Below, one piece after another: positions 23,526 through 33,159 of a stretch of DNA of 64,000 nucleotides. The notes beneath the pieces were generated by a model that saw nothing but the letters and a program-made list of their open reading frames with translations, made no database searches and had not been told where the DNA came from. Origin of the DNA: Cantharellus purpuraceus. Its lineage: Eukaryota; Basidiomycota; Agaricomycetes; Cantharellales; Hydnaceae. Made by a program: the position numbers and the translations under genes. Within the stretch, counting starts at the first letter, position 1. Each line of letters opens with the position of its first letter. The stretch is from the NCBI GenBank assembly GCA_025174535.1, contig JALBUN010000005.1, positions 558,001 to 622,000 of the forward strand, in the 5' to 3' direction.

Positions 23526-24221
23526 TGTTATGCACTAGGTCCGATTTGGGGTCAGAGATTGGATCGGAGGTTGGGTTGGAGGTTGGGTTGGAGGTTGGGT
23601 TGGAGGTTGGGTTGGAGGTTGGGTTGGAGGTTGGGTTGGAGGTTGGGTTGGAGGTTGGGTTGGAGGTTGGGTTGGAGGTTGGGTTGGAGGTTGGGTTGGA
23701 GGTTGGGTTGGAGGTTGGGTTGGAGGTTGGGTTGGAGGTTGGGTTGGAGGTTGGGTTGGAGTCGGAGTACGTCATGGGGGTCAGAACGGACTTGGCTTCA
23801 GCTTATGTGCTGCACCCTCACTAATACCGGTGTCCAAGATTTCGGAGACAGAGTACGACTTAGAGAATTAGGATTGGACTTAGGAGCTAGGCGTGATTCG
23901 ATATTCGAACTGGGGAATGAAGTCCCCAGTCGGGCAACTTAAATACATACTCAAAATCTAATAATAATTACTCCGGTGATGGGTCTCCGAGGCCGATGGC
24001 CTTACGTGAGTATGTCCGAGTCCGATGGGGACGGATGTCTGGGTTCCTATGGTGATGCTGATGCATCAATCAGAACCGGAGACGGATGGGTGGAATCGGC
24101 AGTGACAATTGGACAGGAAAATGGAGATGTAGTGGTTTCCAAATGGAGTATAGATTTCATATGCGCGGGGATCTGAGGGGATCAGACAGGGATCTGGGCA
24201 TTAATGAATATAGTCATAACA
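23526..24221 (-). repeat. 3' LTR of the nested chromovirus (696 bp)
   Basis: Starts TGTTATGCACTAGGTCC and ends GTCATAACA. It is 183 bp longer than its partner at 31030-31542, mostly through the 12-bp tandem array at 23569-23760. A purine-rich stretch (AAATGGAGAGA on the minus strand, about 24225-24236) adjoins its inner edge and could be the polypurine tract. Confidence 0.9.
23569..23760. repeat. 12-bp minisatellite, 16 perfect units
   Basis: Unit GGTTGGGTTGGA repeated 16 times without a mismatch. The matching place in the other LTR has two units, and the solo LTR at 40467 has a related short TCGGAGGTTGGG stretch. G-rich on the plus strand with GGTTGGG spacing. It gives spurious long Asn-Pro-Thr-Ser and Trp-Arg-Leu-Gly ORFs. 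Confidence 0.97.
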
Positions 24222-24338
24222 GTATCTCTCCATTTAAGGCCGAGCCCCTGAGGCCTCATGTCCGTGGATTGAATAGGTGAGACGATTGGGCGCAGTTGGA
24301 GTTATACTGGGGGTCTGGAGACATATAAAAGGAGGGGC
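24222..24338. promoter_or_regulatory. leader of the opposite-strand ORF
   Basis: 117 bp between the LTR edge and the plus-strand ORF at 24339. If that ORF is expressed, its promoter must lie here or in the LTR read in reverse. No defined motif was seen. Confidence 0.25.
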
Positions 24339-26069
24339 ATGATTGAGGTCTTATCCTCAACGATGTCAAACCCTTTGGCAAGCATGAGCGTGGCCGAGCT
24401 GGAGCAGTTGCTCTTGGCCCAACAGAAGGAAGAGGCAGAGGAGCGGAAACGGAAAGAGGAGGAGGAAGCAGAACGGAGATGGAAGGAGGAGGAGGAGGCA
24501 GAACAGAGACGGAAGGAGGAGAAGGAGGCGGAATGGAGACGGAAGGAGGAGGAGGAGGTGGAATGGAGATGGAAGGAGGAGGAAGAGGTGGAACGGAGAC
24601 GGAAGGAGGAGGAAGAGCAGCAGCGGAAAGAGGCGGTGAAAACAGAATGGAGAAGGAAAGAGGAGGAAGTGAAAGTCAAGAGGGCCCGCATGGTGAAGGA
24701 ACTTGCAGCAGCGATGGAGGCTGCAAGACTGAAAGAAGTGGAGGAGCAGGCACACGAGTCAGAGGCCGCCATGGAGGTAGAGGAGGAGGTGACCGGGGCA
24801 GGGGGAACCAGCCACCCAGGAAGTCCAAGTGTGCCAATACGGCCAGGGACTCCGGAAGTGGCTATCATCTCCATTACACGGATGGAGATGACTCGTTCGA
24901 GGACTGTCACTGTGGAGGACTCGCCATTACATCCGCAGGCATGGCCCCTATTTGAGTTGGGGGCAGCTGAGGAAGATGATGCGGCGGAGACGGAGAGGGT
25001 GGAGGTGGAGGCGGATCCCGATGCCAATGTGGATCTCGGTGCGAATGCGGAGCCCGAGGCAGGCGTGGATGTTGGGACGGATGCGGAGCCGGATCCCACT
25101 TTGAATTCCTACGAGGAGATGGCTTGGGTAGCTGCAGTCGAGGCTCGCAAAAGAGTGGAGCTCTATGCTGCTACCACCAAGAAGAATCTCGATGTCGTGG
25201 TCTTTTCATTGAAGGCCTACCCAAGTGCTGATACGGAGAAGCGAGAGGCAAACCGGAGGGTCATATGGGGCAAGGCAGAGAGTCGCATGTTGGCAACCCA
25301 TAAGAAGGAGCTGTGTGTCGCAAGGTCGGCGATCCAGCTTTGCAAGCGCGAGATGGAGAAGGCGGCGGCAGAACAGCAGGACAAGGAGGAGGAGAGGGAA
25401 CGCTTGGAGGCCGCAGCGAGAAGGGGTGGACCACCCAAGGCTCTGGCTCCAATGGAGCCATTTGGCGGACCCGGCGTAACTTGCGACTTATGTCGTGATG
25501 TGGGTGTGGAGTGCATGTGGCCTACCGGCCCAACTCGCTGACTTCGGTCCTGCGATCATTGTCAGGGTCAGAAAGGAGGGTGTAGGATCGATGGGAAGTT
25601 CGATCCCCGGAGTTGGAGCGTCAAGCCCTGACTAGTGGTACAAGGAGGGGCAGAGAAGGAATCAGAGGGTCGTCTGACCAAAAAGAGGCGGATGGAGACG
25701 GGTGCTGTGGCAGCCAGGGGTAGCGGCATTGGATCGGAAGGGGCGACGACCAGTGCAGGTACGGGGCGCGTTTCGGCGCCCAATAGCACTGTGGGCCAGC
25801 TTATCCGGCTGGTTAACCTGCAGTCGGAGCACCTTCGGCGGATGGAGGGGTTGTTAGTAGACTTGGTGAGGACAATGAAACGGAAGGAGGTTCTGGAGGG
25901 TCGTTGGACAGCCGAGTTACGTCGGTTGGGGAAGTTCATGGCCCCGTTGGATGAGGATTCGGACATGGGAGATGAGAAGGATTGGGTGTTGGATGTAGAG
26001 AGTGATGAGGAGTTGGAGACAGAGCTTGAGGTAGATAAGGGAAAGGGAAAAAGGAAACGTGATGTATAA
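24339..26069 (+). pseudogene. opposite-strand accessory ORF of the chromovirus (coiled coil plus cysteine cluster)
   Basis: A single continuous plus-strand frame of about 576 codons, interrupted only by two TGA codons (25539-25541 and 25629-25631), each explained by one C-to-T change in CGA. Residues about 25-125 are a Glu/Lys/Arg-rich coiled coil, followed by an acidic stretch. At about 387-425 comes CDLCRDVGVECMW and, past the first stop, SCDHCQGQKGGC, a C..C......C plus C..C.....C pattern reminiscent of small zinc-binding modules. The C-terminus has a basic patch (KKRRM) and ends in GKGKRKRDV. It lies between pol and the 3' LTR, antisense to gag-pol. The family is known to me only as anonymous proteins; a nucleic-acid-binding role is inference. 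An alternative is a captured host gene. Confidence 0.75.
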
Positions 26070-26216
26070 AATAAGAATGAAAATGATGATAAATTTCGGA
26101 ATGGAGAAAAATGAGGCGGAGTGATTCCTTCGGAGCTTTTGGGCAGGCATGCAATTTCCCTTGACTTGTAATAAAATGATGATGCCAAATAATAGCATTA
26201 GTATTAGTAATTGAAC

Positions 26217-29200
26217 TTAAAGATTCGTAAGGGGGCCAGATTTGTCTGGATAAGCGGAGTGAAAGTTGGAGACAGATTCAGATGCGTGATCGAGTTTGGA
26301 CGTGGAGATCCATGAGGATTCTTCATCGGTGCCTTCGTATCCAGTCCATTTGACTAAGTACTGGAGCTTGCACTTGTATCAACAGTCGATCTTCGAGTCC
26401 AGGATCTCCGAGATCTCATATTCATTGTCTCCTTCAATGATGATCGGGGGAGGTGGAGGTTGCATGCGACCAGAGATCTTGTTTGTAGTGGCAGGTTCGA
26501 GCATTGATATATGGAAGACCGGATGAACTGCTCGGAAGTGGTCTGGGAGGCGGAGGGTGAAAGACCTGCTGCCCACGTGAGCAATGACCTCATAAGGACC
26601 TAAGTATTTCTCGGAGAGTTTCTTCGATGGACGGGTGGTCCGGAAGTGTTCAGCCTTAACGAATACTTTGTCTCCGATTTGCAGGTCCGGAGCCGGAATG
26701 CGGCGTCGGTCTGCAGAGACTTGATATTGTTTCTGAGCATCAGAGATGGTCTCTCAGAGATGTTGGTGTAGTTGATCGAGGTCGGTTACGAATTGGTGGG
26801 CTTTGGTGGAGGCAAGTTCTTTTTCGGGGTGGACGGAGATGTTTGGATGGTAGCCTTTATTAGCAAAGAACAGAGAGATGCCGGTAGTTGCATTCAGAGT
26901 GTTGTTGTAGGCAAACTCTGTGATCGGAAGTAGATCAGCCCAGTTGTCTTGTTGATAGTTACAATAAATTCGGAGATATTGTTCTAGGGACTGATTCATT
27001 CGTTCCATTTGTCCGTCTCCTTCAGGGTGGTATCCGGAGGTGAAATGAAGCTTCATGTCAAGAGCCTTTCCTAATGTGCGGAAGAAGGAGGATATGAACT
27101 CCGAGCCCCGATCGGACGTGACATGCGATGGGACTCCATGTTTAGAGAATACGTGGAGAACGAACAATTTAGCTAGTGAGGCGGAGGTGATGGTGTCATG
27201 CGTCAGAATGAATAGGGACTGTTTGGTGAACCTGTCAACAACCATGAGTATGGTGTCATATCCGAGCGATGGGGGGAGCTTCTCTATGAAATCCATGGAG
27301 ATGGAGTTCCATGGTTGCTCTGGGATCAGAAGTTGCTTAAGCATTCCGTAGGGTTTGTGCCTTTGCAATTTTGAGCGCATACACGTGGTACAGGAGTTAC
27401 AGTAGTGTTGAATGTATTCCCGCATTTTTGGCCATATGTAGTCTCATCGGATTAATCCTTGTGTGCGATTTTGCCTGAAGTGGCCGGAGATCGGGTGATC
27501 ATGATAATACTGCAAAATTTGGAGTCGGAGGCTGTTGGCGTCGGGGACATATATCCGGTTGTTGTGTCGGAGGTGCCCTTCGGGGTCAAGTGACCATTTC
27601 GGATCGGAAGGGTTGTCCAAGTGTTTAACTGCAACAGGATCAGATCAGAGTGATGAGTGGATGTCAGAGTGGAGTTGGTCGATGTCCATAATGGTGACAG
27701 CTCGGAGGGTGGGAGTCATGAGGGTGGATGCTCGTAGGGATGATGCCAGCTGCTCGTTAGTAAACACAGGACGAAAGTTGTGTGGGTTTACAGTGGCATA
27801 GTCGCTACTCCCCTCTTTAGGGTAGACGTCCCAGTGTCTAGTTAACGCGTCGGGCTTTGCTCCAAGTTGACCTGGACGGAAACGGATAATGAGATTGAAC
27901 TGAGATAGGTATTCAGACCATCGGACCTGTCTCCAGGTGAGCAGTTTCATTGTGGAGAAGTATTCCAAGTTCTTGTGGTCAGTTATGATGTCCACCGGAT
28001 CGGAGGGACCCTCAAGGTAGTGTCTCCATATCCGGAAGGCTTCATATATGGCAAGGAGCTCTTTGTCATGGATGTCATAGTTCAGTTCGGGGGGCGTAAA
28101 TGTACGCGAGTGAAAAGCGATCGGGTGGACTTGTCCATCGTCTGGAGAGATGATGGACAGGATCGCGGCAAGTGCATAGTCGGAGGTGTCGGTCTCTAAT
28201 AGGATGGGAACGTCTGGAACCCAATGAGTCAGTATCGGAGCGGAAGTAAAGGCCTTTTTCAAGGTCTCAAAACTCTGTCTACATTTGTCAGTGAAATTCC
28301 ATTGGATACCCTTCCTAGTGAGTCAGGTGAGCAGAACAGTGATATTGGAGTAGCCATGAATAAAGCAGCAGTAGAAGTTGGCAAACCCAAGGAAGGACTG
28401 TACGTCCTTGACTTTCCGGGGTTCTGGCCATTCCTGTATGGCTTTGATTTTGTCATCGGGCATTGTCAATCCTGCCGGGGAGAGGATATAGCCTAGGTAT
28501 TCGACTGAGTCGGAGTGGAATTTGCATTTGTCAGCGCGGGCGAAGAGGCCATGCTTTTGGAGACATCGGAGTACCTCTCGGACATGTGTCCGATGTTCTT
28601 CTTCATTGTCTGAATATACCAGAATGTCGTCTAAGTAAACGAGGACGGTCACATCGAGGAGGTTGGCGAAGGTATCATTCATGAACCTCTGGAAGGCAGC
28701 TGGAGCATTGGTTAGTCCGAAGGGCATGACGCACCACTCGAAAGATTCATATCATGTGCGGAAGGTCGTTTTCCATTCGTCGCCTTCTCGGATACAGACT
28801 AGATGGTAGGCATGTCAGAGATCTATTTTGGAGTAGATCTTAGCCTTTCGAGGACTCTCGAGTAGGTCCGCAGTGCGGGGTATTGGGTATTGGTCTTTCT
28901 TGGTGATCTTGTTGAGCCCATGGAAGTCGACGCATAGACAGAGTGATCCGTCTTTTTTGCAGACAAATAGGACCGGAGCTCCATGAGGAGATAGGGATGG
29001 GCGGATGAAGCCTGTGGCCAAGTTCTCGTCTATGAATGTTCGGAGAGCCAGTAGCTCTTTTTGTGATAGTGAGTAGATAGGGCCAAGCGGAGGGGTGGAG
29101 TTGTCATCCAGTTTGATCTTGAGATCATATGGTCAGTGTTCTGCTAGGAAGTCAGCTTTAGACTTGCTGAACACATCGGCGAACTCATGATACTCCTTGG

Positions 29201-29917
29201 GAACCATAGAGAGGTCCGGTGGAGTGGATCGGGCAGAACGAGCGGCAAGGAATATCGGATTGGAGAGGTGGACCTGGAATGTGTGAGAACCGTCCAGCTT
29301 GCTTAGTCTGGCGAAGACCATAGCGTCCACCATCGATATAAATGGAGGGGTAGACGGAGTATCTATTGGAGCAGAGTCAGCGGAGGCGGAAGATAATTTC
29401 GCACCTATAGTTGCTGGTGATGTCGGGGATGACACAGCCTGTGCTGGAGAACGGAATGTGATATGGCCCAATGCCCAGTCAATCAACGGATTGTAGCGGG
29501 TGAGCCAGTTATGTCCAAGAACCACAGAACAGCTGGAGTCAAGCGGAGTAACATAGAATGTAAGGTTCTGGATTTCTCCAACAGAAAAACGGATAGACAG
29601 ATCTATAGCTCATGAAATAACAGCATTAGTAGTGCCATCAAATAATCAGAGTGGTATCGGAGTTATGGTGTATGTATGGAGTTTATGTAAATCAGAAAAA
29701 GAGGAATCAAGGAAACAGTGAGTAGAACCGGAGTCAATTAATGCTTGAATAGTGGTATCGGGAATGGAGTCAGAGTGGACAAGGAGGGTAAGGGAGTCGG
29801 AGTGGAAAAGAGCAGATGCATTCAGGTGGACCTCGTCTGTCATACAGGGAGTACCAACGCAGCCCTCAGCCCGTATGGAGGCTATAGGACTGCTTACTAT
29901 TTTTTTTGGTCCGTCAT
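26217..29917 (-). pseudogene. pol polyprotein (PR-RT-RH-IN-chromodomain)
   Basis: Order on the minus strand: protease ALIDSGSTHCFLD (about 29730); RT with [18 protein letters not shown] and [11 protein letters not shown] (about 28640-28720); RNase H with ETDTSDYALAAIL and DHKNLEYFS (about 27970-28200); integrase with a CNSCTTC zinc-binding pair, SISMDFIEKLPPS, VTSDRGSEFIS and YHPEGDGQMERMN (D, D, E; about 27000-27400); GPY motif EKYLGPYEVIAHVG (about 26590); chromodomain with EISEILDSK and LQYLVKWTGYEGTDEESSW (about 26310-26400). Stop TTA/TAA at 26217. In-frame stops occur at 29646, 29610, 29133, 28815, 28752, 28323, 27645, 27444, 26754 and 26379. Each is TGA, and CGA would restore the expected frame. 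It is entered from gag by a -1 shift. Confidence 0.9.
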
Positions 29918-30997
29918 GGCATTGGCGGCGTGGCCCTTTGCCTTTGCTGCAGACAAGGTTGCCTTGTTGCAATCCTTGGCTTGGTGGCCAGGCTTTCCGC
30001 AGAACAGACAGAGGTTGTTGTCCATGCGGCGCTGGCGTTCCTGCTGGGTAAGTTTCACATCCTTCCCCAGCTTGGTGGAGAGGCCCGGAGTACTCTTGCA
30101 AGCTCCAGAGTTATTGCTGGTGCCGGAGTTGTTCTGACTGGAACTGGAAGCAGCAGCGTTACCAGTGTTTGACTTCTGGCCTGAGTTGGCAGTGGCCCGC
30201 TTATCGGACCCCTTGTTGGATGATTTGTCTGATTTGTTGTTAGCCAAATTTTCACAGGAGACCTCCGATTGACATTCCCAATAACGGGCATCGATGGATT
30301 GGGTGAGCTTGCGGAGGGTAGCCAAAGTATCCGGCTTACCGACACGTGATATCTCGTCCTTGATGCGGGATGGGAGTCCGACATAAAATTGGCATCAGAG
30401 TGTGGCGTCGCCCCATTGGACTTTCAGAGCTAGCTGCTGGAAACTCACAACGTATTTTGCAATTTTGTGATTCTCCTTCATCCAAAGTCAATCAAGTTCG
30501 TTCTCGGCATCGGCCTTGGGGTTATAAGGACCAAAATTGGTCTGAAGTTCGGAGATGAAGTCAGAGTAGTCCTCTGACCATATTGGGTCATCGGAGTCGT
30601 CCATGAGCACTGGTTCGAAGTAGTCCAGTGCGGTGCCCTTGAGATAGGACATGGTGAAGGTGACCTTTGCCTGATTGGATGTGAATGTGTCGGGGCAGTC
30701 ACGGAAATTCAACTGGCATTGCACCAAGAATGGCTGGAGTTTGCACAGATTGGAGCCATCGAATGGGTCAGGTTCTCGGACCTTGGTCCGGGACTTAGGG
30801 GCTTGTGGGTTACGGATGCTGCTAGCGAGCAGGGAGATGGCTTGCGCCAGATTTGGAGAGGGCGGGGTGTCGTCTTCTTCATTGACAGCCTCTATGTGGT
30901 CCGTCGGTTCCTCAACGACCTCAGGGATGGTGTCGATGCTGGGGGCGGGTACCTCAACGATTCGTGCGCGTTTGGAATTGGCGGTGGATCGTGGCAT
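29897..30997 (-). pseudogene. gag of the nested chromovirus
   Basis: The start ATG at 30997 (MPRSTANSKRARIVEV) was chosen because it lies 32 bp inside the 5' LTR edge and begins the conserved Gag. A capsid-like segment follows (EPDPFDGSNLCKLQPFLVQC, about 30720-30780), then AKYVVSFQQLALKV, then a Ser/Asn-rich linker and the CCHC knuckle CLFCGKPGHQAKDC (about 29985). It ends K-K-TAG at 29897-29899. One in-frame TGA at 30488-30490 (NELD-stop-LWMKEN) breaks it and is again consistent with a former CGA. Gag would form the virus-like particle and package element RNA. Confidence 0.88.
29900..29907 (-). promoter_or_regulatory. probable -1 ribosomal frameshift site (A8) at the gag stop
   Basis: A run of eight A on the coding strand sits directly before the gag TAG (29897-29899). 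The protease frame is -1 relative to gag and is already open here. The older copy has the same layout with seven A (2692-2698). A AAA AAA heptamers support -1 slippage in other systems; slippage here is inferred. Confidence 0.65.
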
Positions 30998-31029
30998 TGG
31001 TAGGAGTGAGTATGGCAGTTCGAATATAC

Positions 31030-31542
31030 TGTTACGCACTAGGTCCGATTTGGGGTTGGAGGTTGGGTTGGAGGTTGGGTTGGAGTCGGAGTACGTCATG
31101 GGGGTCAGAACGGACTTGGCTTCAGCTTATGTGCTGCACCCTCACTAATACCGGTGTCTGAGATTTCGGAGACAGAGTATGACTTAGAGAGTTAGGATTG
31201 GACTTAGGAGCTAGGCGTGATTCGATATTCGAACTGGGGAATGAAGTCCCCAGTCGGGCAACTTAAATACATACTCGAAATCTAATAATTACTCCGGTGA
31301 TGGGTCTCCGAGGCTGACGGCCTTACATGAGTATGTCCGAGTCCGATGGGGATGGATGTCCAGGTTCCTATGGTGATGCTGATGCATCAATCGGAACCGG
31401 AGACGGATGGATGGAATCGGGAGTGACAATCGGACAGGAAAATGGAGATGTAGTGGTTTCCAAATGGAGTATAGATTTCATATGTGCGGGGATCTGAGGG
31501 GATCGGACGGGGATCTGGGCATTAATGAATATAGTCATAACA
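31030..31542 (-). repeat. 5' LTR of the nested chromovirus (513 bp)
   Basis: Starts TGTTACGCACTAGG and ends GTCATAACA. Apart from the minisatellite it closely matches 23526-24221, with scattered differences, many at CpG sites (for example CATGAG here versus CGTGAG at 24006). High similarity means that the insertion is fairly young compared with the decayed copies around it. Confidence 0.92.
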
Positions 31543-31547
31543 GTCAG
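31543..31547. repeat. target-site duplication GTCAG, right
   Basis: Directly follows the LTR end CATAACA and duplicates 23521-23525. Confidence 0.92.
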
Positions 31548-32620
31548 TTACTAGGATGAACTTTTGTCCTAGTAGTTTGTCTTCCCATTTCATTAGGGTT
31601 TTGAGCACAGCTATAGTCTCATGCTTGTGAGTCTTATAGTGCTGCACAGCAGCACTAAACTTCTTGGACAGGAACCTGGTAGGCCAACAGGTCTGCCAGT
31701 CTTTCCCTTGTCCAGTCTTGGAGCTGTCTGTGATAACCCAGATAGTATCAGGGTCATTGACATCAATGGGCTTCAATATTGGAGCCCTGCATGCTAGAAT
31801 CTCAATGCTTTCAAGGCATTTATCCAGCAGCAGCATCTATGAAAATGGACAATTATTACAAGCACAACCCAACAACAGGGTTGTGTACACAGTTATATCT
31901 GGCATGTAGTGTGCCAGATGCTGCACTAGTCCAAAGAATCATTGAACTTTGTGGTACAACCTAGGTTGCCTCCACTCTTATATTCACTGCATTTTATCAG
32001 TGTCTGCATGCACACCTTGGTCATCTATTAGGTGACCAAGGCAATCCATACCCATTGAGTATAGATCTATTTTGCCTTTGCTCAGGAACATATGTGCTTT
32101 CCTGAGCTCAGTGAACACCATCTCTAGGTGATGTTCATGCTCTTGTATAGTACAAGAGTACATGAATATGTCATCCAAATATACATAGATGAATCTTCCA
32201 ATATATTCTCAGAAGATGGCAGTCATAAGCTGCTGGAATGTCAAGGGGGCATTACAGTCCCCTTGCTGCATGACTTGGCTGACAAATGTCCCCAAGACAG
32301 TTGCAAAGGCTGTCTTGGGTATATCTGCTGGCCTGACACATATTTGTTCATATGCCTCAGACATATCAAGCTTAGATCAATATGTACAGCAGGCAACATC
32401 ATGCCTGATGTTATCCTGATTGAGGAAGGGTGTTATGTCCTTCACTGTATTGTCATTCTGTTTATGCAAGTTGAATACAGTATGAAGTTTCCTATTTTCT
32501 TGGGAATACATAGCATAGGTACAGCCTGTCAGGCTGTAGCTGGTACCCACCACTTAGCAGTGTGTAGTGCAGAACTTTCTCTGAAAGTTCTGCCTGATAA
32601 TGCTCAAGGCACTTAGATGC
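31548..32620 (-). pseudogene. Ty3/gypsy pol, 5' half (RT and RNase H)
   Basis: Reading down the minus strand from about 32540: QENRKLHTVFNLHKQNDNTV, then SKLDMSEAYEQICVRPADI, TFQQLMTAIFSEYIGRF, VYLDDIFMYS (RT catalytic YLDD, about 32160), DCLGHLIDDQGVHAD (about 32040), then RNase H KPIDVNDPDTIWVITDSSKT and THKHETIAVLKTLMKWEDKL. The frame ends at GQKFILVTD, the exact insertion point of the 8-kb element, and resumes at 23520. Stops (for example in DVACCTY-stop-SKLDM) show it was already decaying. The region is filled with perfect hairpins such as CCCAAGACAG (32291-32319), TACAGCCTG (32520-32538) and CAGAACTTTC (32570-32592). Confidence 0.87.
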
Positions 32621-33150
32621 TTGTTCAGAAATACAACAAATATGTATATACAATCTATTTTCCTCAAATTTTACACAACACACTTAGATTAAAACTTAAT
32701 TTCATATTTCAACATGATTCTCAAATTTTACACAATATACTAGTTTAAAAACATATTTGATATTTTGGCATAATTCTCAAAAATAATTCTTTTTTTTCCC
32801 ACTTAGTGGTGGCAACTCTGTTGAGGGAACATCCAAGTATCATTGATTCTTTCTTATACAATACTTGTAACATAATTTGAACTATCTTTAATCCCCACCT
32901 GGTATTTACATATCTAAATGACCTATATAATACCAACTATATTAATACATACATTACCGTTATATTCATATAAACAGTTATGTTCATCTCAACCAAATGT
33001 CTCATCTTTTAAAGTTTATTAAAATATAGAATATATGTTTATATTTATGAAAATTTCACACATCTGAAATCTTTTAAGATATCTAAATTGTAACTCCCTG
33101 GCTTTATGTATCATTGAAATTCTGATGTATATCTCATGTACATCAGAACA
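32621..33150 (+). repeat. AT-rich repeat E, copy 1
   Basis: Begins near TTAGATGCTTGTTCAGAAATAC and ends near CATTGAAATTCTGATGTA. Reverse complement of 39825-40232. Very AT-rich and non-coding; it could be a solo LTR or a MITE-like element. It separates the gypsy RT from the copia fragment. Confidence 0.65.
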
Positions 33151-33159
33151 TTGTATAAT

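Larger units (their letters stand above)
23526..31542 (-). mobile_element. 8,017-bp Ty3/gypsy chromovirus, nested insertion
   Basis: Complete-length LTR element with LTRs at both ends, TG..CA termini and a 5-bp target duplication. Coding order on the minus strand: gag (30997-29897), pol with protease, RT, RNase H, integrase and chromodomain (29917-26217), then a region holding a long ORF on the opposite strand (24339-26069). It has inserted in the RNase H region of another gypsy element. It was structurally full length when it inserted but now carries many TGA stops, so it is not autonomous. The same family appears at 1-3236 and as solo LTRs at 40-42 kb. A tRNA-type primer-binding site was not obvious next to the 5' LTR. 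Confidence 0.93.

Noticed and set aside
23569..23760. CRISPR-like array
   Set aside because: The units are contiguous 12-bp tandem copies without spacers, in a eukaryotic LTR.
23176..23942. Long repetitive proteins (Asn-Pro-Thr-Ser or Trp-Arg-Leu-Gly repeats)
   Set aside because: They are translations of the 12-bp minisatellite inside an LTR, open in several frames on both strands, with no independent coding evidence.
24302..25099. Ser-rich minus-strand ORF of 265 codons
   Set aside because: It is the complement of the coiled-coil coding strand, low in complexity, with no motif; a shadow of the plus-strand frame.
24339..30997. TGA reassigned as a sense codon, because so many in-frame TGA occur
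   Set aside because: The dib1, PPT-independent and WHI2-like host genes show the standard code: dib1 and WHI2-like end in TGA at conserved C-termini. The TGAs are confined to CpG-decayed elements.
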